Source: Achatina immaculata
Taxonomy: Eukaryota > Mollusca > Gastropoda > Stylommatophora > Achatinidae
Length of the DNA stretch: 64,000 nucleotides
NCBI GenBank assembly: GCA_009760885.1
Contig: CM019696.1
Coordinates: 48,216,574 to 48,280,573 of the forward strand
Direction of reading: 5' to 3'
A program made the position numbers and the translations under genes. This document shows, piece after piece, positions 14,201 to 29,200 of this stretch. Numbering within the stretch: position 1 is the first letter of the stretch; each line of letters starts with the position of its first letter. A model generated the notes under the pieces. The model searched no databases and had not been told where the DNA came from. It saw nothing but the letters and a program-made list of their open reading frames with translations.

Positions 14201-17200
14201 GGATGGATGCAAAAAACGATTCTGATGATGTAGATGATGAGATAAACTACTTACTTGTGTCTGACCACAAACTCCACCAGGATCATCTTAAGAAGAGTCA
14301 GAGCAGCTTTAAATACCTACAGGAACAAGAAAAAAAAATGCAGATATTTTCACAAGAGAACAGTCTTTAAAATATACACTTTTCATAAGAAAATAACCCT
14401 TAAAATATACACTTTTCATATGAAAATAACCCTTAAAATATACACTTTTCATAAGAAAATAACCCTTAAAATATACACTTTTCATAAGAAAATAACCCTT
14501 AAAATACATGCTTTTCATAACAGTTTAATCTTTATTTTTTTACAAGAGTTTACCTCTTGAAACATACCTTTCACAAGAGAATAAACCTTAAAAATACATT
14601 TTTCACAAGAAAGCAACCCTTAAAACACACTTTTTTTTACATAAATTAACATTTAAAATACATATTCACAATAGAATAATCCTCAAAACACAAATTTTTC
14701 ATAACAGAATACCCCTTAAAACATACTTTTTTCACAAAAGTGTAATCCTTAAATAACACATTCACCAGAGAACAACCCTTAAGACACTTTTCACAAGAGA
14801 ATAAATCTTGAAACGTGTGTGTATCAAAATAAGTGAAGAACTGCAGACACAGACCCACAGACTCATGTTCCACAACACTAGTGCTAGAATATTACGTGGA
14901 ATAGTTTTAATAACGTAATCAGATGTAACGGACTGGAAGTTAATATGAGAAAATTTAAACAAAAATGCCAAGCAAGGAATGCCACATTTTACTGTTATAT
15001 AAAAATGTTAGGGAGTATTGTAGGTGGGGGTGGGGTGTGCACTGACCAGCCTGGCAGTCAGTGATCCATGACATGCTAGTGTCAGGGTTTGCAAACTACA
15101 GCTGGCTAAGACCCTGTCCCACTTCTCCACTGGCACCCCCTGTAAGAGGTCTAGCCTTGCTTACAGGATAGAGATCACTACAGACCCCGTGGTGGTGGAG
15201 TCTGCTTAAGAAGTATTGCACACCCCCTACTTTTTAGCTCCACTCGGGACTGAACAAAAATAGCTGCCATGACCCTCTATCATGACCCTTTCCCATAACC
15301 CTCTATAATGACCCTCTCCTATGACTCTCTATCATGACCCTCTCCCATAACCCTCTATCGTGAACCTCTCCAATGACCCTCTCCCATAACTCTCTATCAT
15401 GACCCTCTCCCATGATCCTCTCCATGACCTTCTCCCATGACCCTCTCCCATAACCCTCTATCATGACCCTCTCCCATGACCCTCTCTTATGACTCTCTCC
15501 TATGCCTACAGGATTCTGAGCCACATCAGCTACAGAGAACATCAGCTATAGAGAATATCAGCTATAGAGAACATCAGCTGCAAAGTACATCAGGTATAGA
15601 GAACATCAGCTGCAGAGAACATCAGCCACAGAAAACATCAGCTACAGAGAACATCAGCTGCAATGTACATCAGGTATAGAGAACATCAGCTGCAGAGAAC
15701 ATCAGGTATAGAGAACATCAGCTGCAGAGAACATCAGGTATAGAGAACATCAACTGCAGAGAACATCAGGTATAGAGAACATCAGCTGCAGAGAACATCA
15801 GCTACTGAGAACATCAGGCTTACAGTCCTGAAGAAAGATATACAACTGTCATTGTTTCTTTGAAAAACAGGATAAACAGGATACTGACAAAAAAGAGAGT
15901 CCCACAAACAAAGGTGAACACTCGAGTTAAAAAACTGATGAAACAGACACACAGCCACTTACAGCATAAACTTTGTCATCAATCCCACGCTTCACCAGAA
16001 AAATGGCAGCTCTCAGAACTGACTTCGACTCTTCCTTGTTACTCGCTGTCATTTCTTTAAGCTGACGATACACAGCTGTCAGCGCATCTTCTCTATAAGA
16101 CCACGTTTTGGAGTAGGCTTTAGAGACCTGACAAGAAATAGTGATGACAGCACAGAATACAGTGTAATCTCTGCTTTACATAAAAGGTTCAGTATTTCAA
16201 GAGACAAAGCAGAGTAGATGATGTTAAGAAATGACTGGTACAAAAAATGTGCTTGGATATTATTCCTCAAAAATATGTCATCAATGGTTGTTATTTTTTG
16301 TTTGTTCTACTCAACAATCTTTACACACACGACACAGACTTTTATTTGAATATTCTGCTTTTATATTAATACACTGACAGGCATTTATGCAGCACACTTG
16401 TGTGTGCTTCATGCTGGATTAGCATGTGTATTTGTCACTTTCAGGGGCAGTCTCTCTAACACGTGTGTTGTCAAGTGCTCATTATTATAGCAAGACTGTC
16501 TGCAGCATTAGACAACTGTCTCTCTAACACATGTGTTGTCAAGTGCTTATTATTATAGCAAGACTGTCTGCAGCATTAGACAACTGTCTCTCTAACACAT
16601 GTGTTGTCAAGTGCTCATTATTATTGCAAGACTGACTGGAGCATTAGACAACTGTTGGACAGCTTACACCAGTCACTTGTTTTACCAGTCATGTGTACTG
16701 GAATCAGACAGGCATAAACCATACAGAATCAAGCAATATCTCATACATCTTGCAGGATACATATTGTAATGGCTGCAATAAAACTGGTTTAAGCAGAGCA
16801 GAAGTAGAAAGGCATACAGTGCAGCTTTACATATGGTTACCATCATTCCTTACTTATGCAGATGTCCTCATTTGGAAGGCAAACATTATCACTCGCATAC
16901 ATTTTTGTGCACTTCCTATTTTGTATGCATTTTCAGTGATGCCCTTATTTTAACTAAAAAAAAAACTTATCTCTCCACAAAAACTTTGAAAAACAATTCA
17001 TATATCTGTCTGTAATTAGTTGATTCAAAGCAAAATTAATCATTTCATATCTCAATAACTACTCCCTCCACCCCTATCCCACAACAATCATTCTTCTCTT
17101 TTCTCCCCCCCCCCCCCCACTCCCTCATATACAAACACACACTGTGTCGAATGTTCCAGTTATGCCAAAGAAAAAAAAAAAACTGCAATGTTTAGGTATT

Positions 17201-20200
17201 GGCACTTTTAATTAAGTATCACCTGTTGGCCGTTTCCTTGCCAGGAGAAATGTCCTCATTTCAGCAGATCAAGATGTCGCAATCCTAGCTACACAATTTA
17301 TGCTTGCCTTCCTCTTTCTTTCTCATAAACCTGTACCAAACACCTCCATCTAACTTCACACAATTTCTTGTAAACCTGCACCAAACACCTCCATCTAACT
17401 TCATACAATTTCTCGTAAACCTGCACCAAACACCTTCATCTAACTTCATACAATTTCTTGTAAACCTGCACCAAACACCTTCATCTAACTTCATACAATT
17501 TCTTGTAAACCTGCACCAAACACCTTCATCTAACTTCATACAATTTCTTGTAAACCTGCACCAAACACCTCCATCTAACTTCATACAATTTCTTGTAAAC
17601 CTGCACCAAACACCTTCATCTAACTTCATACAATTTCTTGTAAACCTGCACCAAACACCTCCATCTAACTTCATACAATTTCTCGTAAACCTGCACCATA
17701 CACCTCCATCTAACTTCATACAATTTCTTGTAAACCTGCACCAAACACCTCCATCTAACTTCATACAATTTCTTGTAAACCTGCACCAAACACCTCCATC
17801 TAACTTCACACAACCTGCACCATACACCTTTATCTAACTTCATACAACCTGCACCATACACCTCCATCTAACTTCACACAACCTGCACCATACACCTTTA
17901 TCTAACTTCATACAACCTGCACCATACACCTCTATCTAACTTCACACAACCTGCACCATACACCTCTATCTAACTTCATACAACCTGCACCATACACCTC
18001 TATCTAACTTCATACAACCTGCATCATACACCTCCAGCTAACTTCACACAATTTCTCGTAAACCTGCACCAAACACCTCCATCTAACTTCATACAACCTG
18101 CATCATACACCTCCAGCTAACTTCACACAATTTCTCGTAAACCTGCACCAAACACCTCCATCTAACTTCACACAACCTGCACCATACACCTCCATCTAAC
18201 TTCATACAATTTCTTGTAAACCTGCACCAAACACCTCCATCTAACTTCATACAATTTCTTGTAAACCTGCACCAAACACCTCCATCTAACTTCACACAAC
18301 CTGCACCATACACCTTTATCTAACTTCATACAACCTGCACCATACACCTCCATCTAACTTCACACAACCTGCACCATACACCTTTATCTAACTTCATACA
18401 ACCTGCACCATACACCTCTATCTAACTTCACACAACCTGCACCATACACCTCTATCTAACTTCATACAACCTGCACCATACACCTCTATCTAACTTCATA
18501 CAACCTGCATCATACACCTCCAGCTAACTTCACACAATTTCTCGTAAACCTGCACCAAACACCTCCATCTAACTTCATACAACCTGCATCATACACCTCC
18601 AGCTAACTTCACACAATTTCTCGTAAACCTGCACCAAACACCTCCATCTAACTTCACACAACCTGCACCATACACCTTCATCTAACTTCACACAATTTCT
18701 CGTAAACCTGCACCAAACGCCTCCATCAAACTTCATACAACTTTAAAACCTCAAGAAAAGAAAAGTCTACCAGGCTGACATCCACTGGAACATATTAAGC
18801 CACCGAGCGATTACGACAATGAATCTCATAAATTCTATGTCCTCCCTTGCTATGTGACTTACCAGAGCCAGGCCGAAAACATCTATTGCTGACGATGCTT
18901 CCCTCAGGTCAACTTCTGACATAGGTTCTGCTTCTGAAAGTTAAAAATAAAAAAGTATAAAAATTTCATTTTCTTTTAAAATAATGAAATTGCAAAATAA
19001 AGTAACAATTTCTGTTCTAACTTTAAATTTGTTTATGTGTCCAAGTCATGAATTATTATAATTCATTATAAATTACTTCATCCTAATTTGATTTACAAAT
19101 GCAGATAAATGTTTCACAAAGAAAAAAAAAATCCTCAAAAATCATCCACAGAGGTATAAGCAACCGCTCTACAACAACTAAAACAGAAATGTCACGTTAC
19201 CTAGATGAGTAATCTTTTATCATCAGTAGTTACTCAACTAGATCTAATAAGTTTCAATGGCTGCAAATAAATGTAAGATTAACAATGCTCCCATCATGCA
19301 ATTTGATAACAGCAAAATGTGTGTTAATGCTCTTAAGCTGGTCAGGATCTTTCAAGGTTACCATCACAGTTTTGCTTCTGATATTTTATTTTTTATGCAA
19401 TATTTTTGCAACATCCAACAAACTTTGTCTTCTGAAGCTCATGTGAACCATTACTTCAGTGTCTTCACATTGTTAAAAATGTTCTATGTGAACCATTACT
19501 TCAGTGTCTTCATACTATTAAACATATTCTATGTGAACCATTACTTCAGTGTCTTCATACTATTAAACATATTCTATGTGAACCATTACTTCAGTGTCTT
19601 CATACTATTAAACATATTCTATGTGAACCATTACTTCAGTGTCTTCACATTATTAAACATGTTCTATGTGAACCATTACTTCAGTGTCTTCACATTATTA
19701 AACATGTTCTATGTGAACCATTACTTCAGTGTCTTCACATTATTAAACATGTTCTATGTGAACCATTACTTCAGTGTCTTCACATTATTAAACATATTCT
19801 ATGTGAACCATTACTTCAGTGTCTTCACATTATTAAACATGTTCTAAGTGAACCATTACCTCAATGTCTTCATACTATTAAACATATTCTATGTGAACCA
19901 TTACCTCAATGTCTTCATACTATTAAACATATTCTATGTGAACCATTACTTCAGTGTCTTCATACTATTAAACATATTCTATGTGAACCATTACCTCAAT
20001 GTCTTCATACTATTAAACATATTCTATGTGAACCATTACCTCAATGTCTTCATACTATTAAACATATTCTATGTGAACCATTACCTCAATGTCTTCATAC
20101 TATTAAACATATTCTATGTGAACCATTACCTCAATGTCTTCATACTATTAAACATATTCTATGTGCAGTTCAATCTATTGCTAATTATCATAATATGCTC

Positions 20201-23200
20201 AGATTTCACATGCAATCTGACCTTGATTGAGGTCAATGTCTGGCGGAGGATCCTCAAAGTTAATTGTTCTGAAAAGATATACGAGGATCATTAAGAACAT
20301 AAGAAACTCTGAACTTACTCTTAGAATAGCAGGTGATAAAATACTGCAGGTCACTAGCCTAAACATATGACGTAAACATAAAAATTACATGAAAATTTAT
20401 GCTATAAAGATAAAAAAAGTGCATGAAATTCTGATTATAATATAAAGATAAAAATTGACTGATTGTGATAATAAAAGATAACAATAATGGCAAAGAAGCT
20501 GGGAGGCTGACCAATATTTATCTCCCTTTTCTGCAATGATCTACACAGTCTTCTCTGTCCATGTGACCATTCTTTTGTTAGCCTGGGACAGTTGATGGAC
20601 AGGGTCTTTCCTACCCATCTTCTCACACCCCCCATCCCTCTTATGCTCACCCCCCCCACCACCAACCCACCACTCATAATTTTTCACTATAATGTCAGAA
20701 ATTAACTTTTTCTTAAAAACTCCATAAAAAGACCTGTAACCAAGTTAATATCAAATTATCACCCTTGGTATACATATATGTCTTAAGATATTTTGAACTT
20801 CTCTTTATCACATCCCTCAATGTATAAGAACTAATGCCACCAGCAGCCAATAAAACAAAGAACTAATAACACCAAGAGCTAGTGACACTAGCAAATAATG
20901 ACACCAGAAACTAATGACAAGAGTAAATAATGACAAGATCAAATAATGACACCAGCAAATAATGACAAGAGTAAATAATGATAAGATCATATAATGACAC
21001 CAGCAAATAATGACAAGAGCAAATAATGACACCAGCATATAACGACAAGATCATATAATGACACCACCAAATAATGACAAGATCATATAATGACACCAGC
21101 AAATAATGATGAGCAAATATTGACACCAGGAAATAATGACAAGATCAAATAATGACACCAGCAAATAATGAAAAGATCAAATAATGACACCACCAAATAA
21201 TGACAAGAGCAAATAATAACACCAGCATATAACGACAAGATCATATAATGACACCACCAAATAATGACAAGATCATATAATGACACCAGCAAATAATGAT
21301 GAGCAAATATTGACACCAGGAAATAATGACAAGATCAAATAATGACACCAGCAAATAATGACAAGATCAAATAATGACACCACCAAATAATGACAAGAGC
21401 AAATAATAACACCACCAAATAATGACAAGAGCAGATAATGAAACCACCAGATAATGACAAGAACTAATAATGACACCATCAAATAATGATAATATCAAAT
21501 AATGACAAAACCAAATAATGACATGAGCAAAATAATGACACCACCAAATAATGACAAGAGCAAATAATGACACCAGCAAATAATGACAAGATCAAATAAT
21601 GACACCAGGAAATAATGACAAAAGCAAATAATGACAAGATCAAATAATGACAAGAACAACCGGTTCCACGTTTAATTACAAAGTCTTTTTTCATCCTTAA
21701 CATGATAGTCATGTCTGATATCCTAGACTGTACTTTCAACTCTTTCATCCTAAGCAGAGGTGTGAGTGTGCGTGCGTGTGTGTGTGTGTGCTGACCTGCA
21801 TAAGATCTACTTGGCCTAGTGCCTGGCCTAGTAACACTGAACATATATTTAGCCTTTAAACCTCCTTAAAACCCCTCCATCAGCTCTCATTATATATGAA
21901 TAGTCTGCTCAGGTGCCTGAGTTATGGGGCCCCTTCATTACATCCAGGTATTTAACCCTTTCCCACCTGCCTTTAGACAACAAAGATGTACTATAAAAAC
22001 AATTTTATTTACAATCTGACTTGGCTTTTTTTAATTCATCTAGCAATTTTCCTCTCCTACTTTGCTTCATTAATATGTGAAATTTATTAGTCAATGTAAT
22101 TTGTAAAAAGAATTATTAAAAGATAAAAGCTAAAATTCCCGTTTCCATGCCATTAAGGCATATTGGGGAATACGGTGTTAGACCCGTATTTTCCATGACT
22201 TTGGCACATCTTCTTCTTCTTCTTCTTCGTTCACTTCTACCACCAAAAACCGCACTGTGAAACTACTGAACTCACGCATGTGGTCCTCGTTAGGTCCCGT
22301 GGTCCCCTGTGTGGTCCAAAATAGACCACACGAGATCCGCAAAAGGACCACAAGGGGTCCAGAGTATCACAGTGCTTTAGCCTGTATTCTTGGTGGGTCT
22401 CGGAAGCGGGATTGCGTGACACCGTGGTTTTCATTGCACCAGTTTAGTCTAGGGTTGGACTTTCTCACCGGAAGACCTCGACGTGTTTATGATATCAGTG
22501 CATCCCCGCTGGGTGAGAGGCGGTAGCCCACCCAGGCCAGAGTTGGACTTTCTCACCGGAAAACCTCGACGTGTTTTGAGATACCCATGTATCACCGCCG
22601 GGTGAGAGGTGGTTGCCCATCCAGTCCAGTGTTGGACTTTCTCACCGGAAAACCTCAGCGTGATTAGGATACGCAGACATCCCCGCCGGGTGAGAGGTGG
22701 TTGCCTATCTAGACTTCCCTGGTCCAGTGTCTCCGACTTCAGCATTTTACGGTCGTGGCCGCTACCCTTCCTAGTTGTGACCAGGATGGAGCTTTTGTCC
22801 AGGAGGACGAATCCTCGCCACTAGTGACTTCTACCCCTGGGTTGAGCCGGTTTAGGCATTATCCCAGTATGGTCATGTTTGGGACGGGACCGACCTCTAG
22901 AGCAGAGGTACTGTGACATGCATAGCCCTCAAGATTCACCCCTGGTATGAGCCGGTTTAGGCAAAATTCACCAGTATGGGTGTTTATCAGGCGTTACCGA
23001 CCTCTAGAGCGGAGGTGGCATGATATGTCTAGCCATCGAGTTCCACCCCTGGTGTGTGCCGGTTTAGGCATATTTCACCAGTGTAGGTGTATTTCGGACG
23101 TGGGTGGCCTCTAGAGCAGAGGTGCCGTGGTATAGCTCTCGTAGCGATACTACTGGACATACCGGTTAAACTTCACTTTCCACCACCTTTTCCCATTGGC

Positions 23201-26200
23201 GCCGCACAGCAACCTTTATTTCTTTTCCGCATTTACTTCCTTAACCGGGAGGAGCTTCACTCCACACGCGGCATTTAAAGAGTCTCGCCAGCAGTGTCTT
23301 AACCTCTGGGACAAGCTGGTTCATGCATTTCACCCGATATGACTGCACTCAGGACGTGGCCGACCTCCAGACTAGAGGTGCCGTGATTTGACTGTTTGCT
23401 TCACTTTATCCTTTCTACCACCTTTTCCGCAGTGATGCTGCGCGGCAACCTCATTTGCAAATTTCTTCATTGGCCGGGAGGAGCACCGCTCCATGCACGG
23501 CAGCTGAAGATCTCGCCAACAGCGACTTTGGTACATGAAAGTGTGATGTGGTCAGTATTATGCCTGGCTGCTTTACCTTCCCAGATTTTTTTGGTACCCA
23601 TTTTCCAAGGCTGGGTGAACCCCGGGGCTGTATTTGACTGGGGATTCGAACCCTCGACCATTCGGTTGCTAGACGAGTGAAAAAGAATTAATGGATAATT
23701 AAAATGAACCAGCCATATTTGAAATGAGAAGAATTGTCTCAGGAAATGAACTTATCATCTAGGAAAACTGTGACAGAGAACGAGAAGTCAAATGGAAATC
23801 TTTGCCTTTTTTAAACACAGCTTTAAAAAATACACAACTACTCATAAAATCTTGGCATGAACATATCAATTCAGAGAGCTGAACAAACAGAAACTAATTT
23901 CAGAATATAAGTTAGTAATATTTTCTGAAACAAACAGTTAGTGAAACAAAACAAAACAAAACAAAAAAAAACAAAAAAAAAACTGGCAATTTTTAAAAAT
24001 GATCTGTTCAACTACTGAATTAAAAAAAATAAAAGAGAATATTTTGACATAAGAATGAAAAATGTCAAAAAATTTAGTCAACTGAGATAGCAACGCACAG
24101 TGTTAGAAAAAAAGAGCATTATTCTCTAAAATGATTTCAAAGGAATAAATTTGTATAAATAAAAAAACTTAACCCACAACAGCCAGCATGTCATGAAGAT
24201 TTGTGATAGTCCACATTACCAAGCATGTCATGAAGATTTGTGATAGTCCACAGTGCCTAGCATGTCATGAAGATTTGTGATAGTCCACAGTGCCTAGCAT
24301 GTCATGAAGATTTGTGACAGTCCACAGTGACTAGCATGTCATGCAGCATTTGTGAAAATCCACAGTGGCTAGCATGTCATGCACCATTTGTGAAAATCCA
24401 CAGTGACTAGCATGTCATGCAGCATTTGTGAAAGTCCACAGTGACTAGCATGTCATGCAGCATTTGTGACAGTCCACAGTGGCTAGCATGTCATGCAGCA
24501 TTTGTGAAAGTCCACAGTGGCTAGCATGTCATGCACCATTTGTGACAGTCCACAGTGGCTAGCATGTCATGCAGCATTTGTGACAGTCCACAGTGACTAG
24601 CATGTCATGCAGCATTTGTGAAAGTCCACAGTGACTAGCATGTCATGCAGCATTTGTGACAGTCCACAGTGGCTAGCATGTCATGCAGCATTTGTGACAG
24701 TCCACAGTGACTAGCATGTCATGCAGCATTTGTGACAGTCCACAGTGACTAGCATGTCATGCAGCATTTGTGAAAATCCACAGTGGCTAGCATGTCATGC
24801 ACCATTTGTGAAAATCCACAGTGACTAGCATGTCATGCAGCATTTGTGAAAGTCCACAGTGACTAGCATGTCATGCAGCATTTGTGACAGTCCACAGTGG
24901 CTAGCATGTCATGCAGCATTTGTGAAAGTCCACAGTGGCTAGCATGTCATGCACCATTTGTGACAGTCCACAGTGGCTAGCATGTCATGCAGCATTTGTG
25001 ACAGTCCACAGTGACTAGCATGTCATGCAGCATTTGTGAAAGTCCACAGTGACTAGCATGTCATGCAGCATTTGTGACAGTCCACAGTGGCTAGCATGTC
25101 ATGCAGCATTTGTGACAGTCCACAGTGACTAGCATGTCATGCAGCATTTGTGAAAGTCCACAGTGACTAGCATGTCATGCAGCATTTGTGACAGTCCACA
25201 GTGGCTAGCATGTCATGCAGCATTTGTGAAAGTCCACAGTGACTAGCATGTCATGCAGCATTTGTGACAGTCCACAGTGACTAGCATGTCATGCAGCATT
25301 TGTGAAAGTCCACAGTGGCTAGCATGTCATGCAGCATTTGTGAAAGTCCACAGTGACTAGCATGTCATGCAGCATTTGTGACAGTCCACAGTGGCTAGCA
25401 TGTCATGCAGCATTTGTGACAGTCCACAGTGGCTAGCATGTCATGCAGCATTTGTGACAGTCCACAGTGACTAGCATGTCATGCAGCATTTGTGAAAATC
25501 CACAGTGGCTAGCATGTCATGCAGCATTTGTGACAGTCCACAGTGACTAGCATGTCATGCAGCATTTGTGAAAATCCACAGTGGCTAGCATGTCATGCAG
25601 CATTTGTGACAGTCCACAGTGACTGACATGTCATGCAGCATTTGTGAAAGTCCAGCATGTCACGCAGTGTTTTGGACTAAAGCCATTTTCAACTCACTTT
25701 GGCCTGTGAACTGGGAGATGACTGTTATCAAGCGGGTGACTGGGTGAACTGCTGTTAGATTTGCTCTCTACTGGTGTGGGAGTTGGCACTTCTACTGTGA
25801 TGTCTACACACTCTGTCATGGCTTTGCTACTGATGGACATGTTAAATTAAATGAAGCTCTGATGACATGTGTGAAAGTAAAGACGCTCTGATGACATTGT
25901 GTGAAAGTAAAGAAGCTCTGATGACATGTGTGAAAGTAAAGAAGCTCTGATGACATGTGTGAAAGTAAAGAAGCTCTGATGGTATGTGTTAATGAAGCTC
26001 TGATGGTTTGTGTTAACAAAGTTCTGATGGTATGTGTTAATGAAGCTCTGATGGTTTGTGTTAACAAAGCTTTGATGGTATGTGTTAATGAAGCTCTGAT
26101 GGTATGTGTTAATGAAGCTCTGATGGTTTGTGTTCAGCGAATGAGGCACTGATGATTTGCATCAAAGAAATGAAACACTGATGATACTTGTTAAGATAAA

Positions 26201-29200
26201 ATAAAACTCTGATGGTATGTGTGAAAGTAATGAAGTCCTGATGGTATGTATTAATGAAGCTCTGATGGTATGTGTGAACGTAATGAAGTTCTGATGGTAT
26301 GTGTGAAAGTAATGAAGTCCTGATGGTATGCATTCATTTAATACGGCACTAGTGGTATGCATGGAACCAATGAAGCACTGATGGTACATGTCAAAGTAAT
26401 TAAGCACATATTAAAATAAGTTAACGATGGACTCGTGATGCACATTTTGTTAATGAGCCACTGATGGTTAAGCTAATGAAATACTAACAGGGTAGATGTT
26501 AAAAATAATGAACCATTGATGATGCATGATAAACTAAAGCACTGATGACATGTGTTAAGTTAATGAAGCACTGATGACTTGTGTTAAGTTAATGAAGCAC
26601 AGATGGTGTGCTGTTAATAAAGAAACTACAGTATGCATTAAAACAATGAAGCAAGCATGACATGTACTTAACTGATGAAGCACAGATGGTTCATGTTAAA
26701 TAATAATGGTGTATGTTTTCTTAACTGAGCACTGATTATAATAGTTAAATAATAAAGACAGAATGGTATGTCTTAAAGTGATGAAGCATTAATGGTACAT
26801 ATTCAGAAAATGAAATAAAAGTGGTGAATATTTTGTAATAGGCAGACTGGTTAGTTGAGTGGTTAGGCACTTACTAATCCAGTGGTACCAGGTTTGAGTC
26901 CCAGCCGTGGGATTTTTTTTCTGGTTCACGCCAAAAAGGCCCCAGGGTCAACCCAGCCTCTAAAAACTGGTGCTAGAGAGATCTGGGAAGGTGAATGCAA
27001 CCAGGTGTGATAGTGACACATCACACTTTCATGTGCCGAAGGTCATGGAAATGCAGGCCTTACACTGTATCCCCAATATGCCTTAAAGGCAGGGAAACAG
27101 GGATTTTATCTTTTTATCTTACCTTTTACTTTGTAAATGAAACACAAGTGAGACTTTAAATAATGAAGCACTGATGGTACAAATTTTGTTAATAAAGTTA
27201 ACATACAATTATAGCAACAGTCATAAAATCTAAGCATACATCTTTTTGAAGCTACAACTCCAGAAAAAAGCCACTGACGGCAGTTGACAAGTCGTAAAAA
27301 TACAGACACAGAGGACATTATAATATCATAGGGACATGTAACTGCGGATGATTGTTTCAAAGAAATTGTAAAATTAGGTTGGTTTTTTTTTGAGTGGGGG
27401 GGGGGGGGTGTGTATTTTCTTGATGCATGCCAAACACAAAGAGAGAATTGAAGAGAAGCAATGTGATATAAACATCAAGTTTAGATTTCTGTAAATCTAC
27501 AACCAGACTCATACAACAAAAAATTCAGTGGTAGAATAAAATCAACTTTTTGATTTATGATGGTACAAATCAGCTATAGTACTTCTATATAAACAGTACT
27601 TCTCATTAATAAAGAAGGAAAAATATACATAGAAGGAACAGTTGTTGACGAGGTAAACCAATTTGCATACTTTGGCAGCTACATAGACCAGGATGGTGAC
27701 ACTAGGAAGGAAGTTAGAATTAAAATTGCAAAAGCAGCATTGTCCTTCAAAAATCTTGAGAACATATGGAATTCAAAACTTCAGTCAGTTGTTTGCATGT
27801 CCCTTGCGGAATTTTGCCTCCCTAACAGCTCTTCTGTAGGCCTCTTAGTTGTAAGCAAGATGCCCTGGTGCTGATGCATCCATTTGCAGATTATCAACGA
27901 TGTTTCGCAGCCATCTTCGTCTTGGTCTTCCTCTCTCTTTCTTTTTCCCATTATGTACCCTTCCAAAACGGTCTTCTCTAGATTATCATGACTTTTAATG
28001 TGTCCAAAATATTTAAGTTTTCTCTCTTTAATCATCTTTACCAGCCTTCCTCAATATTAAGTTCTTGTAGTATGGATATATTTGTACCACCAGATTTTTG
28101 TCCTATCTGACCTTCCATGTTGCTGTTTAGATTTCTTGGTATATTTTCAGAAGGTAGTTTACCAATGCTTTCCTTCCGGACCAAAATATCACTTTCTTAT
28201 TATTCTGTTGCACTTGTTTTTACCATTCATATTTCATATACAGCATTATTTAATTCATTGGTTTTGGTTTGTTTGTAATTCCACACAATCCATTATCATC
28301 ATGTTATGTGAGACTAACTCTTGTGTGAACATTTATTTTCCCTAATATAATGATTAAAAGGAGGACATCTATTGCTCTTCAGAAAGTAAAACAAATAAAG
28401 AATCTGTGGAGAGGAGCAGACAGAACCACAAAAATAAGATTTTTAAGGGCATGCATCTTTCCCATCGCAACATATGCCTGTGAGACCTGGACACTTAACA
28501 AAACAGCTGAGAAACACATAAATGCCTTTGAATGTAAATGCTATAGAAGAGTTCTCCAAATATCGTGGACACAAAAAAGAACAAATATATCTATACTACA
28601 GGAGCTTAATATTGAAGAGGGCTGGCTGGTAAGGAGGATTAAGGAGAGAAAACTTAAATATTTTGGCCACATTAAACGTCATGATACTTTAGAGAAGACC
28701 GTATTGGAAGGATACATAATGGGAAAAAGAAAAAGAGGAAGACCGAAACGAAGATGGCTGCAAGACATCGTTGATGATCTGGAAATGGATGCAGCAGCAG
28801 CAGGCCATCTTGCTCACAACCGAGAGGCCTACAGGAGTGCTGTTTGGGAGGCAAAGTTCCGCAAGGGACAAGCAAAGGAATGAATGAATGAATGAATGAA
28901 TATAGTGATAGAAACAGGGACAAGACTGCTGCCAAAATTAAGGTCAAGGAACACTAAGGTCAGGAGCCGACTCCGAAGTCATATGTATACAAAGTTTAAG
29001 GTTGGTACTACTAATCTATGTACATGTGCCCAGGTGCCCCAAACTGTGGAACATATCCTCCAGAACTGCATCAACTACGAGACACTGAGAAATAATTACT
29101 GGCCCAGTGAAACCACTAAAGAAGATAAGCTCTACGGTTCCATACATGAGTTACAAAAAACAGTGAAATTTATCCAAGAGACAGGACTGCAGATATAAAC

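Noticed and set aside
17285..17837. 177-180-codon frames on both strands
   Set aside because: By-products of the 54-bp array; the mirrored open frames rule out a real gene.
19257..20294. Two adjoining plus frames (196 and 148 codons)
   Set aside because: The 45-bp unit keeps the frame open; no conserved residues outside the repeat.
24175..25660. CRISPR-like regular repeats
   Set aside because: There are no unique spacers (units abut), and the setting is an animal intron.
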